A stretch of DNA of 64,000 nt from Propionibacterium sp. (GTDB lineage: Bacteria; Actinomycetota; Actinomycetes; Propionibacteriales; Propionibacteriaceae): NCBI GenBank assembly GCA_012517405.1, contig JAAYVB010000025.1:186001-250000 (forward strand), given 5' to 3'. A program made the position numbers and the translations under genes. Below are positions 1 through 8,970 of the stretch, in pieces. Each line of letters starts with the position of its first letter. The first letter of the stretch is position 1. Below the pieces are notes generated by a model. It made no database searches and had not been told where the DNA came from. It worked only from the letters and a program-made list of their open reading frames with translations.

Positions 1-777
1 CGGGGTACCGGTGCGGCCGGCCTCGTCGAGGTAGGCCTTGAGGTCCTTGATCCAGAAGGACGCGGCGCCCGAGACCGTGTAGTCCTTGTTGATATAGCGA
101 GGCGCCTTGTCCGCCATGATCGTGCTGCTGGAGTAACCGCCGAGCATCAGCTCGAACAGCTTCGCGACATCGAGTCCTGCCCGCTCGGCCACCACGGCGG
201 CCTCGGCGTTGGCGATGATGTTCGCCGCTCCGATCAGCTGATTGCAGGCCTTGGCCACTTCACCGGCGCCGGTCGGGCCGAGGTGGGCCGGGTTTCCGGC
301 GAGCTTCAGGTATGGCAAAGCCTTGGCAACAAGATCGTCCGGACCGCCGACCATGATCGACAGCGTGCCCGCCTCGGCGCCCACCTGGCCACCCGAGACC
401 GGAGCATCGATGACGCGCGCCAGGCCGTTGGTGATCTCGCTGACATCGACGTCCAGCTGGCGCACCGCATCGGGCGAGACGGTCGAGCAGACGACCAGCA
501 GGATCTCCTTGTCGACACCGGCAAGCAGACCGTTCTCCCCTGCCAAGACGGCCCTGACCTGGGGGATGTCAGGAACCATGAAGAAGACGATGTCGGATTT
601 GCTGGCCAGTTCCTTCGCGGATCCGGCCCAGACGGCGCCGCCGTCGAGCAGGTCCTTAATGCGGTCGGAGCTGATGTCGTTCAGTACGAGAGTGTCGCCG
701 GCGGGCAGGTTCTCCAACATATGGCGGGCGATGGGATGACCCATGGTCCCCAGCCCGATGAATCCGACAGTCGTCAT
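1..777 (-). CDS. NAD(P)-dependent beta-hydroxyacid dehydrogenase (3-hydroxyisobutyrate dehydrogenase / tartronate semialdehyde reductase family), 3' end outside window
   Basis: Reading the reverse strand from the ATG at 777 gives 259 codons without a stop up to the window edge, so the C-terminus is missing. The start has a strong Shine-Dalgarno (AAGGAGG) just upstream. The Rossmann motif GLGTMG lies at residues 8-13, the substrate-binding signature DAPVSGG at 124-130, and the catalytic Lys of the GxxxK motif at K176 with N179 after it. These are the hallmarks of the family that reversibly oxidises 3-hydroxyisobutyrate or reduces 2-hydroxy-3-oxopropionate in the cytoplasm. Which substrate is used cannot be told from these motifs. 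It lies upstream on its strand of whatever follows to the left; ogt, on the same strand, ends 70 bp before its start. Confidence 0.88.
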   Translation of the reverse strand, partial: MTTVGFIGLGTMGHPIARHMLENLPAGDTLVLNDISSDRIKDLLDGGAVWAGSAKELASKSDIVFFMVPDIPQVRAVLAGENGLLAGVDKEILLVVCSTVSPDAVRQLDVDVSEITNGLARVIDAPVSGGQVGAEAGTLSIMVGGPDDLVAKALPYLKLAGNPAHLGPTGAGEVAKACNQLIGAANIIANAEAAVVAERAGLDVAKLFELMLGGYSSSTIMADKAPRYINKDYTVSGAASFWIKDLKAYLDEAGRTGTP

Positions 778-847
778 CAGTTCCTCCTTGAAAAGGGCGT
801 GCGATACCTGGCCAATGGTAGGGCATTGCCCGTCACCGTGGCAGAGG

Positions 848-1405
848 TCAGGCCGCGCGGAACTGCCGCTCCAGCTCCAGCAACGTGCGCTTGGCCTCCA
901 GCCCGCCGAGGTAGCCGCCCAGATGGCCGTCACTGCGCACCACCCGGTGGCAGGGCACCACGATGGGCAGCGGGTTCGCTGCACAGGCCGCCCCGACTGC
1001 GCGGACGAGGCGCGAGTTGCCGACCATCTCGGCGACCTGCTTGTACGACCGGGTCTGTCCGTAGCCGATCCGCGGCAGATAGCGGTGCACGGCAAGCCGG
1101 AAGCCGGCCGACAGACTCTGGTCGAGGTCCAGGTCGAACTCCTGCCGGCTGCCGGCGAAGTACTCCCCCAGCTGAGACGCGGCCGTCTCCAGCCGGGCCG
1201 GCATTTCCACCACCCGTGGTCCGATCGTTGCGGCCAGCCGGTCGAGCTTGGTTTGAAAACCCTCGCGCTCGAACACAACCCGCACCAGTCCGCTGTCGGT
1301 CGCGGCGAGCAGCAATGGTCCCACCGAGCTGTCAATGATCCGGTAGACGACATCGGGGGCGCCGTCGGTGCCGGCCGGCGATCCCAGAAGATCGGCGTCA
1401 GACAT
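848..1405 (-). CDS. ogt: Methylated-DNA--[protein]-cysteine S-methyltransferase
   Basis: This 185-residue protein removes O6-methyl (and other alkyl) groups from guanine by transferring them irreversibly to its own cysteine. The active-site motif PCHR is at residues 151-154, so the acceptor is Cys152, preceded by the helix-turn-helix type region with the Arg finger and followed by the usual GGYLGGLEAKR tail. Length is normal for Ogt/MGMT. No AdaA-type N-terminal domain is present, so it is a stand-alone repair enzyme rather than an adaptive-response regulator. The ATG at 1405 has GAGAGGAGTG upstream. The gene is followed on the same strand, 70 bp later, by the dehydrogenase that runs off the window; the two functions are unrelated. 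Confidence 0.93.
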   Translation of the reverse strand: MSDADLLGSPAGTDGAPDVVYRIIDSSVGPLLLAATDSGLVRVVFEREGFQTKLDRLAATIGPRVVEMPARLETAASQLGEYFAGSRQEFDLDLDQSLSAGFRLAVHRYLPRIGYGQTRSYKQVAEMVGNSRLVRAVGAACAANPLPIVVPCHRVVRSDGHLGGYLGGLEAKRTLLELERQFRAA

Positions 1406-1547
1406 CGGTGCACTCCTCTCTATTAGGTGTCTATCAACGTGCGAGGCAGATCGTCCTTCGACAAGTCCGTGATCTCCTCACACGGTAGACGCGCCACGGG
1501 CCAATGATGACCCACTCCATGCCCGGGCACAGCGCGTTTGGGCGCCG

Positions 1548-2048
1548 CTAGACACCGGGTGACGTCTTCCCCTCCGACGGCCATCCGAGCCAGCGGGGCA
1601 CCTGGTTCATGTAGTCCCGGTACTCGTCCCCGAAGATCTGCTCGAGCGCGCGCTCCTCGGGACGGATCTGGAATGCCGTGAGAACCACGGCGAGCGCCGC
1701 AACCGGAGGGATGGCCCGCAACGAGCCCAGCCAGACAGCATGGGTGACCAACGCGCCGGTCAAGGCCAAGTACATCGGGTTGCGGGTGTAGCCGTAGATG
1801 CCGTCGGTGACCAGAGCACTGGCCAGCTCAGGTGTCTCGGGGTCAAAGGTTGTCTCGTGCCTGTTGAACTGGGCGAGTGCCGTAATCCCCACCGCCGCGG
1901 TCACGGTTCCTGCGATACCCGCGGCCAGGAAGCGAACCCGGCCGGGGCGCTTCCGGAGGCTGGGTCGACCTGCCAGCAGCCACTGGGTCAGGCCCAAGGC
2001 AGCCGTCCAGATGGGGGGCTTGATACGAGTGTCCAATGGAGTAGCCAT
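1548..2048 (-). CDS. Isoprenylcysteine carboxyl methyltransferase-family membrane protein
   Basis: Small integral membrane protein of about 166 residues with several hydrophobic helices. The C-terminal half carries the family signature: a glycine/tyrosine-rich loop reading YGYTRNPMYL followed by a hydrophobic helix and then RPEERALEQIFGDEY, the SAM-binding region of ICMT/PEMT-like methyltransferases. Bacterial members methylate lipids or small molecules; the substrate here is unknown. I place the start at the ATG at 2048 because GAGAGG precedes it; an in-frame ATG 36 bp further upstream (2084) would add twelve charged residues. It is divergent from the serine hydrolase gene at 2215. Confidence 0.78.
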   Translation of the reverse strand: MATPLDTRIKPPIWTAALGLTQWLLAGRPSLRKRPGRVRFLAAGIAGTVTAAVGITALAQFNRHETTFDPETPELASALVTDGIYGYTRNPMYLALTGALVTHAVWLGSLRAIPPVAALAVVLTAFQIRPEERALEQIFGDEYRDYMNQVPRWLGWPSEGKTSPGV

Positions 2049-2214
2049 CGGCTGCCTCTCAGCTCGTCTGATCCACCCATTCAAGCACGCCCATGTGCTG
2101 CGACCAGCGATCGTGACGTGGTGGTATGTCCTGGCGCAGCGATCGCCCTCGGGACGTCGATCTCAACCGGCATTCCGGATTGCGCACCGTTCACAACGCA
2201 GGCAGGCTTGCCCC

Positions 2215-3744
2215 GTGACCGCAGATCACAGTCCCAGTCCCATCGAGCAGGTCATCGACCAACGAATCGGTCCATGGTTGCTGCTGCTGATCGGTGCGCT
2301 GGTCGGCGCTTTGATGCTGCTGGTGCTCGGCCCCCGTCCGGCAGCGCTGGGCACCCCGACAGGCGATGCGGTCCTCGCCCGGGACGCCACCGCCGCCCTC
2401 GCCCCCGGCACCGACTTCAGCGCCATCAGCGTCGTGCGGATCCGCGACGGGCAGCCGGCGTGGGCCGGATTCGGTGACGTGGGACCCGACAGCCGCTTCG
2501 AGATCGGCTCACTCACCAAGACCTTCAACGGGCTGCTGCTCGCGGACGCTGCCGAGCGCGGTGAGGTGCGCCTCGACGACCGGTTGGAGACCCATCTCGC
2601 AGAACTTGCCGGCACAGCAGCCGGTTCGGTGACCCTGGAGGAGTTGGCCCAGCACACCTCGGGACTGCCCAACATGGCGCCGATGAGCACCCTTCGGATC
2701 ATCGCCGAAGATCTTGCGGGAGCCTCCTACAGCGCCTTCGGCGACGCCACCCCGCAGGGAATCATCGAGGCGTCGAAGACCATCCCGCTGACGAGCCGAG
2801 GCAGCTGGTCCTACTCCAACCTCGGCGCCGCGCTGCTCGGGTTCGCACTCGCTCGGGCTGCCGGTGCTCCGGACTGGACGACCTACGTGACTCAGCGACT
2901 CTTCACTCCTCTGGACATGACCGAGACCCTCGTCGCAGCGACCGGAGCTCCGGCCGGCGACCTGCTGCAGCCACACAATCCCAACGGCAACCCGATGGCG
3001 CCCCAGACGGGTACCGGCTACGCGCCGGCCGGAATAGGCGTCACCAGCACCAGCACCGATCTCACGAAGTACGCGCAGGCGCTGCTCTCCGGGACGGCAC
3101 CCGGCATGGCGGCGCTCGGGCCACGCATCCGGATCGACAGTGGCGCGCTGGCCGGGCAGCAGATGGGCCTCGCCTGGGTGGTCTCCGATGCCGACGGTCA
3201 TGACGTGACCTGGCACAACGGCATGACCGGCGGCATGACGAGCATGCTGGTCGTCGATCGGCAGGCGCAGGCAGGCGTCATCGTCCTGGGTAACCGGGCG
3301 CGGGACCTCACGGGGGCCGGGCTCATCCTGCTCGCCGGGACCGACGATCCGGGCCTTCCCGCGCCTCCCCCCGTCGACGGTGACACCGTGGCCTGGGTGG
3401 CCGTCGGCATACCGCTGGTGCTGCTGTTCGCGTTCGGAGCGGTACGGGGCAGGAGCCGGTCGCGCGTCCTCGGCCAAGGGCTGGGAGCTGCCGGCGCGGT
3501 CTTGCTCTGGGGCATCGCCCAGCCGTGGGATTGGGCACCGCCGTGGACGTTCGGTGTGGCGCTCGGTGTCGGTGTCGCAGGCGGTGTCATCGCCGCGATG
3601 CGTTGGCACCGGCTGCCATGGCTGCCACCTCGGCGGCGCGCGCCGGCCATCATCGCGTTCGTGCTCGGTGTGGCCTGGTTCTGCCTGATGGTCGGTTTCG
3701 CCGTCTACGTGGGCACCCTGATCCCCCGGACCCCCGCCGGATAA
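2215..3744 (+). CDS. Membrane-anchored serine hydrolase, class C beta-lactamase / D-Ala-D-Ala carboxypeptidase fold
   Basis: 509 residues if started at the GTG at 2215. The frame is open upstream but loses coding character there and would overlap the divergent gene. Layout: one N-terminal membrane segment (about residues 20-40), a beta-lactamase domain (about 55-370), then three or four C-terminal membrane helices. The catalytic SxxK is SLTK at 99-102, the YxN motif is YSN at 200-202, and the third motif is HNG at 334-336. The catalytic domain is therefore probably outside the membrane. Members act as carboxypeptidases, esterases or penicillin-recognising hydrolases; sequence alone does not show which. 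The C-terminal helices are typical of actinobacterial members. Confidence 0.85.
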   Translation: MTADHSPSPIEQVIDQRIGPWLLLLIGALVGALMLLVLGPRPAALGTPTGDAVLARDATAALAPGTDFSAISVVRIRDGQPAWAGFGDVGPDSRFEIGSLTKTFNGLLLADAAERGEVRLDDRLETHLAELAGTAAGSVTLEELAQHTSGLPNMAPMSTLRIIAEDLAGASYSAFGDATPQGIIEASKTIPLTSRGSWSYSNLGAALLGFALARAAGAPDWTTYVTQRLFTPLDMTETLVAATGAPAGDLLQPHNPNGNPMAPQTGTGYAPAGIGVTSTSTDLTKYAQALLSGTAPGMAALGPRIRIDSGALAGQQMGLAWVVSDADGHDVTWHNGMTGGMTSMLVVDRQAQAGVIVLGNRARDLTGAGLILLAGTDDPGLPAPPPVDGDTVAWVAVGIPLVLLFAFGAVRGRSRSRVLGQGLGAAGAVLLWGIAQPWDWAPPWTFGVALGVGVAGGVIAAMRWHRLPWLPPRRRAPAIIAFVLGVAWFCLMVGFAVYVGTLIPRTPAG

Positions 3745-3753
3745 CCTTCGAGG

Positions 3754-3792
3754 AAAGAAGAATCCCCCAGCCAGTATTACTCTGACTAGGGG
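3754..3792 (-). terminator. Intrinsic terminator of the tRNA-Gln/tRNA-Glu unit
   Basis: On the minus strand an 11-bp stem (3782-3792 with 3764-3774, two G-U pairs, 7-nt loop) begins eight bases after the tRNA-Glu CCA end and is followed by a T/C-rich tail. Its symmetry means it could also serve the serine hydrolase gene converging from the left. Confidence 0.75.
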
Positions 3793-3800
3793 TATTAACC

Positions 3801-3876
3801 TGGTAGCCCCGAGCGGATTCGAACCGCCGTTACAGCCTTGAGAGGGCCGCGTGCTAGGCCACTACACTACGGGGCC
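3801..3876 (-). tRNA. tRNA-Glu (anticodon CTC)
   Basis: The minus strand folds as a cloverleaf: acceptor GGCCCCG with CGGGGCT, anticodon stem CGGCC/GGCTG with loop CTCTCAA giving anticodon CTC, T arm GGCGG-TTCGAAT-CCGCT. The CCA end is encoded (3801-3803). It follows tRNA-Gln on the same strand with a 69-bp spacer and a terminator right behind it. Confidence 0.96.
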
Positions 3877-3945
3877 AGGTCATCTTCAATTATTACCGAG
3901 CCGTTGGCGTCGGCCCAGCGTCCAGCAGCCTGGCGAACCAGCTAC

Positions 3946-4020
3946 TGGTTGGGGTACCAGGACTCGAACCTGGACTGACGGAACCAGAATCCGGCGGGCT
4001 GCCAATTACCCCATACCCCA
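3946..4020 (-). tRNA. tRNA-Gln (anticodon CTG)
   Basis: Minus-strand cloverleaf: acceptor TGGGGTA with TACCCCA, anticodon loop TTCTGGT giving CTG, T loop TTCGAGT. CCA is encoded (3946-3948). It is probably co-transcribed with the tRNA-Glu gene downstream. Confidence 0.96.
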
Positions 4021-4043
4021 GTGTTGTGCCCTTCGGCGCAACG

Positions 4044-4080
4044 ACAGCTAAACTTACACGACGGTCATTCCGCTACGCAA
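4044..4080 (-). promoter_or_regulatory. Likely promoter of tRNA-Gln/tRNA-Glu
   Basis: On the minus strand TTGCGT (4075-4080) and TAAGTT (4051-4056) are separated by 18 bp and sit about 24-30 bp before the mature 5' end of tRNA-Gln, as expected for a sigma-70-type promoter with a short 5' leader removed by RNase P. Inferred from spacing and hexamers only. Confidence 0.5.
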
Positions 4081-4089
4081 ATTTCGTTG

Positions 4090-5037
4090 TCATTTCGCTT
4101 TTGGCGGTTGCGGGGCGGCTACCGACACCCGCATCCGACGACCGATCCACCAGCAGACAACGGCCGTCAGCGCGTAGGCGAGCAGATTCCATCCGGTCGT
4201 CTGCCAGGTCGACACCTGTAGCGCTCGTGCCTGCGCCACCCCGCCGGCGGCCGCCGCATAGCCGAAGGCAAAGACATTGTTGATCACGTGCGCGGCGACC
4301 GCGGCCTCCAGACCGCCGGTGGTCACCACCAAGGCGCCCGCGATCAGGCCGAAGCCCATCCGGTCGACGAACAGCGGAATGTTCTGGGTGCCGTGCATGG
4401 CTGCGAAGATCGTGGCCGAGATCGCCACGGCGAGCCATGGACTGCGGCTGATCATGCCCGAGATCTGCAGCAGATAGCCCCGGAACAAGAACTCCTCCCC
4501 CGCGGCCTGCAATGGAGCGGTGAGGACGATCGCGAGCAGCCACCATCCCAGGTGATCGCTGGCCTGCCAGGTGGGCATGTCGTTAGCCCGGGAGACCCAG
4601 TAGACGCCGTTGAGCACCACCACGGATACCAGGGCGCAGGCGACCGCGTAGCGCCAGCGGAAGCCCGGCTGCACCGAGCAGAGCCACCGGGGGTGCCGCT
4701 GATGCACGTAGCGCATGATGTACATGCACAGCACGACCAGCGAGCCGATGGCCAGATGAGTGGCCACCATGCCGTCGATCAGTTCGAACTGGAGCGCCGC
4801 GGTGCGGTAGTCGGCGAAGCTGCCGGGCATCCCGCGCAGCAACCAGAAAACTCCCAGCAGCGCCCAGGCCACTCCCGGCAGCAGCAGCGAGTATCCGGCG
4901 AGCGCGACCAGCAGACCACCCAGGCCCTTGACCATCCCGTCTGAGATGGGGTCGATACGCAGCACCGCCGCATAGTTGGTCCCCGGCTTCGGATCGGTCA
5001 GTTTGGAGGTGTCGCCACCCCACAGCGCCGCCTTCAC
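4090..5037 (-). CDS. CPBP-family intramembrane metalloprotease
   Basis: 315-residue polytopic membrane protein with about seven or eight hydrophobic helices. The CPBP/Abi signature is complete: EEFLFRG at 181-187 (the glutamate pair and Arg186), His215 in AAMHGT, and HVINN at 250-254, the residues that form the glutamate/histidine active site within the membrane. Relatives process CAAX-like or other membrane-bound substrates; the substrate here is unknown. Its ATG overlaps the stop of the FAH-family gene (ATGA, 4 bp), so the two are translationally coupled although their functions look unrelated. Confidence 0.88.
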   Translation of the reverse strand: MKAALWGGDTSKLTDPKPGTNYAAVLRIDPISDGMVKGLGGLLVALAGYSLLLPGVAWALLGVFWLLRGMPGSFADYRTAALQFELIDGMVATHLAIGSLVVLCMYIMRYVHQRHPRWLCSVQPGFRWRYAVACALVSVVVLNGVYWVSRANDMPTWQASDHLGWWLLAIVLTAPLQAAGEEFLFRGYLLQISGMISRSPWLAVAISATIFAAMHGTQNIPLFVDRMGFGLIAGALVVTTGGLEAAVAAHVINNVFAFGYAAAAGGVAQARALQVSTWQTTGWNLLAYALTAVVCWWIGRRMRVSVAAPQPPKAK

Positions 5038-5873
5038 TTGGCCGCCACGCTGTCAGCGTCCTCGAGGTCGTCGGTATCGTCGACGACCGGATTGGTCAGC
5101 GTGCCGATGCCATCGATTTCCACACTCACCCGCTGGCCCGCCAGCAGGGGGCCGACCCCCGCCGGTGTGCCGGTGAGCAATACGTCGCCGGGCAGCAACG
5201 TGGCGAATGCGGAGACGTAGGCGATCAGTTCGGCGATCGAGTAGACCATCTGGTTGGTGTTGGCGTCCTGCTTGACCTCGCCGTCGACGCTGGTGACCAG
5301 TGAGAGGTCGGCGGCTTCGTCGATTCCGAGATGGGTCACGATCCACGGCCCGAGCGGGCAGAACGTGTCGAAGCCCTTGGCGCGGGTCCACTGCCCGTCA
5401 CTGCGCTGCAGGTCCCTGGCGGTGACATCGTTGGCGACGGTGTATCCGAAGATCACCTCGGCGGCACGCTCGACGGGCACCTTGCGGCAGAAGCGGCCGA
5501 TCACCACGGCCAGTTCACCTTCGAAGTGCACGTTGTGGCTGAGCTGCGGACGCACGATCACGTCGTCGGGGCCGATCACCGAGGTGTTCGGTTTCATGAA
5601 AATCAGCGGCTCGGGCGGCACTTCGCCATCGAACTCGGCGGCATGGGCCGCATAGTTCTTGCCGACCGCAAGAATCTTGCTGCGCGGGATGACCGGGGCG
5701 AGCAGCCGGGCGTCGTCCAGGGCGATTCGTTCACCGGTGTAGTTGACCGGACCCGCGAGCGGATCACCGTCGATCACCGCGATGGTGTCGGGGAACTGGC
5801 CTTCATCGGCCTCCAACTCGACGATTCCGAAACGAGGGTCTCCACCGGCAACGGCAAAACGAGCAATACGCAT
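5034..5873 (-). CDS. Fumarylacetoacetate hydrolase (FAH) family protein
   Basis: 279 residues with the FAH C-terminal fold: GKNYAAHAAEF near residue 71, the metal-binding pair E118 and E120 in HFEGELAVVIG, VANDVTARDLQ, and DVLLTGTPAGVG near the end. Family members cleave C-C bonds or hydrate/decarboxylate acylpyruvates and 2-oxo-hept-ene-dioates with Mg or Mn. No aromatic-degradation neighbours are present, so an acylpyruvase or oxaloacetate decarboxylase role is as likely as a degradation step. No Shine-Dalgarno precedes the ATG at 5873; TAGGCT (5880-5885) lies six bases upstream, suggesting a leaderless transcript. First gene of a two-gene unit with the CPBP protease. Confidence 0.88.
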   Translation of the reverse strand: MRIARFAVAGGDPRFGIVELEADEGQFPDTIAVIDGDPLAGPVNYTGERIALDDARLLAPVIPRSKILAVGKNYAAHAAEFDGEVPPEPLIFMKPNTSVIGPDDVIVRPQLSHNVHFEGELAVVIGRFCRKVPVERAAEVIFGYTVANDVTARDLQRSDGQWTRAKGFDTFCPLGPWIVTHLGIDEAADLSLVTSVDGEVKQDANTNQMVYSIAELIAYVSAFATLLPGDVLLTGTPAGVGPLLAGQRVSVEIDGIGTLTNPVVDDTDDLEDADSVAAK

Positions 5874-6061
5874 GACGGCAGCCTACTGGTCAATGGAATT
5901 GGCAGCGATTGAGCCCGCGGACGTGAGGACGTAGCGCCCGCCCGCCGTACTTCGTATCAGGTGTGCTGGAAGAGGACGTTCACGTCCAACGCCAGAACAG
6001 TCCGCGGTCTGCTTACCCTCGGCGCAGGACCGTAAGCCTCGCGGGCCCCTAGTGTGACGGT

Positions 6062-7339
6062 ATGTCCCCGTACACCGCAGTCGAACTCATCCGAGCCAAG
6101 CGGGATGGGCATCGCCTCCCCGACGCCGCGATCGGATGGCTGATCGCTGCCTACACCGATGGGCAGATCGCGGACGAGCAGATGGCCGCGATGGCCATGG
6201 CGATCTATTTCCGCGGCATGGACGACCGCGAGCTCGCCACCTGGACGAGGGCGATGATCGCCACCGGTTCGCGGATGGACTTCGCCACATTGAACCGGCC
6301 CACGGTCGACAAGCACTCCACGGGAGGCGTCGGCGACAAGATCACGCTGCCGCTGGTTCCGCTGGTGGCGGCCTGCGGCGCCGCAGTTCCGCAGCTGTCG
6401 GGGCGTGGGCTCGGCCATACCGGCGGGACCCTCGACAAGCTCGAGTCGATACCCGGCTGGCGCGCGCACCTGAGCAACGCCGAGATGCTGGCTCAGCTGA
6501 GCGATCTGGGCGCGGTGATCTGCGCTGCGGGCAGTGGGTTGGCCCCGGCCGACCAGAAGCTCTACGCGCTGCGCGATGTCACAGCCACGGTGGAGTCGAT
6601 TCCGCTGATCGCCAGCTCGATCATGAGCAAGAAGATCGCCGAAGGTGCCGCGTCCCTGGTGCTGGATGTGAAAGCCGGCAGTGGCGCATTCATGAAAGAG
6701 GTGGACGCCGCACGCGAGCTCGCCGGCCGGATGGTCGAGTTGGGCAAGGCGGCCGGGGTGCAGACCGTCGCCGTGCTGACCGACATGAGCACTCCTCTGG
6801 GGCGCACGGTCGGCAACGCTCTGGAGGTTCGCGAGGCCGTCGAGGTGCTGGCCGGCGGCGGCCCCGACGATGTCGTCCAACTCACGCTTGCCCTGGCCAC
6901 GGAGATGGTCTCACTGGCAGGCCTGGACACCGATCCGGCCCAGATCCTGTCCTCCGGCAAAGCCATGGATGTCTGGCGGCGGATGATCCGGGCGCAGGGC
7001 GGCGACTGTGACGCGGCGTTGCCCACCGCCAGATTCACCGACGATGTCCGCGCCTCGACCGCCGGGGTGGTCACCGCGATGGACGCCATGGCGATCGGGG
7101 TGGCGTCGTGGCGGTTGGGCGCCGGGCGCGCCCGTCAGGGGGACAGCGTGCAGGCGACCGCCGGGATCGAGTTACTGGTGCGCCCCGGCGATCGGGTCGA
7201 CGCCGGCACCCCGTTGCTCAGGCTGCACACCGACACCCCGGGAACCTTCGCCGCGGCCCGCGAGGCCCTGACCGATGCCATCGTGATCGGATCCGACCCG
7301 CCCGCCACGCGGCCCCTGATCATCGACCGTATCCGCTAG
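6062..7339 (+). CDS. deoA: Thymidine phosphorylase
   Basis: 425 residues, the normal length for pyrimidine-nucleoside phosphorylases. It cleaves thymidine (and deoxyuridine) with phosphate to the base plus deoxyribose 1-phosphate in nucleoside salvage. The phosphate-binding stretch VDKHSTGGVGDK and the family signature SGRGLGHTGGTLDKLESIPG are both intact, followed by the alpha/beta domain and the C-terminal PYNP domain. The ATG at 6062 has no Shine-Dalgarno but TAGTGT (6050-6055) six bases upstream, so the mRNA is probably leaderless. It converges on cimA; the two stop codons overlap by four bases. Confidence 0.96.
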   Translation: MSPYTAVELIRAKRDGHRLPDAAIGWLIAAYTDGQIADEQMAAMAMAIYFRGMDDRELATWTRAMIATGSRMDFATLNRPTVDKHSTGGVGDKITLPLVPLVAACGAAVPQLSGRGLGHTGGTLDKLESIPGWRAHLSNAEMLAQLSDLGAVICAAGSGLAPADQKLYALRDVTATVESIPLIASSIMSKKIAEGAASLVLDVKAGSGAFMKEVDAARELAGRMVELGKAAGVQTVAVLTDMSTPLGRTVGNALEVREAVEVLAGGGPDDVVQLTLALATEMVSLAGLDTDPAQILSSGKAMDVWRRMIRAQGGDCDAALPTARFTDDVRASTAGVVTAMDAMAIGVASWRLGAGRARQGDSVQATAGIELLVRPGDRVDAGTPLLRLHTDTPGTFAAAREALTDAIVIGSDPPATRPLIIDRIR

Positions 7340-8949
7340 CGGGATTCGGCCTCGACAAGCCCGTAGCCCTTGACCAGGCCATAGGTGTAAGCATCTGCCA
7401 GCGCCTCCCAGGAGGCTTCGATGACGTTGGTGCCCACCCCTACTGTCGTCCAGCCGTGCACGCCGTCGCTGGTGTCGATGAGCACCCGCACGGTGGCGTC
7501 GGTGCCGCGCACCTCGTCGAGAATGCGCACGCGATAATCCACCAGTTCGTATCCGGCCACCTGCGGGTAGGCCGGGGTGAGCGCCTTGACGATGCCTTGG
7601 CCCAGCGCATTGACCGGGCCGTTACCTTCGCCGATCACCAGCTGCCGCTCACCCTTGGCCACCAGCTTCACGGTCGCCTCGGAGCTGTCGCGCGGAACAC
7701 CCTCGTCGGTGTTCTCCTCGGTCAGCACCCGCCAGCTGATGAGTTCGAAGGGCTCGGTCAGCTGGCTGGTCATCGACCGCACCAGCAGTTCGAAGGACGC
7801 ATCCGCCGCCTCGTAGGAGTAGCCGTCCGCCTCCCGCTGCTTGATCATGTCGGTGACCTGCCCGGCGAGTTCGCGATCGGTGATCTCCAGACCGAGCTGG
7901 GCCGCCTTGATCTGCACGCTGGCACGTCCGGACATGTTGCTGATCAGCATCCGCATGTCGTTGCCGACCAGCTCCGGCTGGGTGTGCTGATAGAGATCCT
8001 CGTTCACCTTGATGGCGCTGGCGTGCAGACCGGCCTTGTGGGCGAACGCGGAATGCCCGACATAGGGCTGCCTGGTGAGGTGCGGCTGGTTGGCGATGTC
8101 GGCGATCGCGTGACTGGTGTGGGTGAGTTCGGCGAGCTGGCGATCGGCCAGCAGCGGCCAGCCGTACTTCAGCTGAAGATCGGCGATCAGCGTCGTCAGA
8201 TCCATGTTCCCGGTGCGTTCCCCGTAGCCGTTGACGGTTCCCTGGACGTGCATCACGCCCGCGTCCACGGCGGCCAGTGAGTTGGCGACCGCGCAACCGG
8301 AATCGTTGTGGCAGTGCACCCCCAGATCGACCCCGATGCCCGCGGCCGCCGAGACGACATCGCCCATCCAGTTGGGCAGCATGCCGCCATTGGTGTCGCA
8401 CAGCACCACCACCTCGGCGCCCGCCTCGGCCGCGGTGCGGACCACGTCCAGGGCGTAGCTGCGGTTGGCTCGGAACCCGTCGAAGAAATGCTCGCAGTCG
8501 ACGAGCACCTTCTTGCCCAGCCGGGTGAGGTAGGTCACGGTGTCGTTGACCATCGCCAGGTTCTCGTCCAGCGTGCTGCGCAATGCGTCGGTGACGTGTT
8601 TGTCGTGCGACTTGGCGACCAGGCAGATGTACTCGGTGCCGGCAGCGACCAGGCCTGCCACCTGCGGATCGGTGGCCGCGGTGCCGCCCGCCTTGCGGGT
8701 GGCACCGAAGGCGACCAGTCTCGCATTCGTCAGCCGCAGCTCGGTTTGCGCACGCGCGAAGAACTCGGTGTCCGCCGGATTCGCGCCCGGCCAGCCGCCC
8801 TCGATGAAGGTGACGCCGAGCGCATCGAGAATGCGGGCAATTCGGAGCTTGTCTTCGACGGACAGTTGAATCCCCTCTTGCTGGGCACCATCGCGCAGCG
8901 TGGTGTCATAGAGGTGGAAACGCTCCGGCATCACCGGCATCGTTGGCAT
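7336..8949 (-). CDS. cimA: (R)-citramalate synthase
   Basis: 537 residues. It condenses acetyl-CoA with pyruvate to give (R)-citramalate, the threonine-independent entry to 2-oxobutyrate and isoleucine. The N-terminal TIM barrel starts with LYDTTLRDGAQQEGI (catalytic R-D-G-x-Q) and carries GVHCHNDSG, the metal-binding HxH; the C-terminal LeuA dimer/regulatory domain follows (about 400-537). Length and the QQEG sequence after DGA fit the cimA/LeuA2 subgroup rather than 2-isopropylmalate synthase, which is the main alternative. GGGAGG lies before the ATG at 8949. ilvE, leuB and ilvBNC nearby support the pathway. Confidence 0.9.
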   Translation of the reverse strand: MPTMPVMPERFHLYDTTLRDGAQQEGIQLSVEDKLRIARILDALGVTFIEGGWPGANPADTEFFARAQTELRLTNARLVAFGATRKAGGTAATDPQVAGLVAAGTEYICLVAKSHDKHVTDALRSTLDENLAMVNDTVTYLTRLGKKVLVDCEHFFDGFRANRSYALDVVRTAAEAGAEVVVLCDTNGGMLPNWMGDVVSAAAGIGVDLGVHCHNDSGCAVANSLAAVDAGVMHVQGTVNGYGERTGNMDLTTLIADLQLKYGWPLLADRQLAELTHTSHAIADIANQPHLTRQPYVGHSAFAHKAGLHASAIKVNEDLYQHTQPELVGNDMRMLISNMSGRASVQIKAAQLGLEITDRELAGQVTDMIKQREADGYSYEAADASFELLVRSMTSQLTEPFELISWRVLTEENTDEGVPRDSSEATVKLVAKGERQLVIGEGNGPVNALGQGIVKALTPAYPQVAGYELVDYRVRILDEVRGTDATVRVLIDTSDGVHGWTTVGVGTNVIEASWEALADAYTYGLVKGYGLVEAESR

Positions 8950-8970
8950 TGGGCCTCCCGTAAGACGATC

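Noticed and set aside
1798-2214. Upstream extension of the serine hydrolase frame
   Set aside because: This part is antisense to the ICMT-like gene, and the signal-anchor helix lies right after the GTG at 2215.
5957-6880. 307-codon minus-strand open frame opposite deoA
   Set aside because: deoA carries the phosphorylase signature on the plus strand; the antisense frame has no domain or ribosome-binding site.
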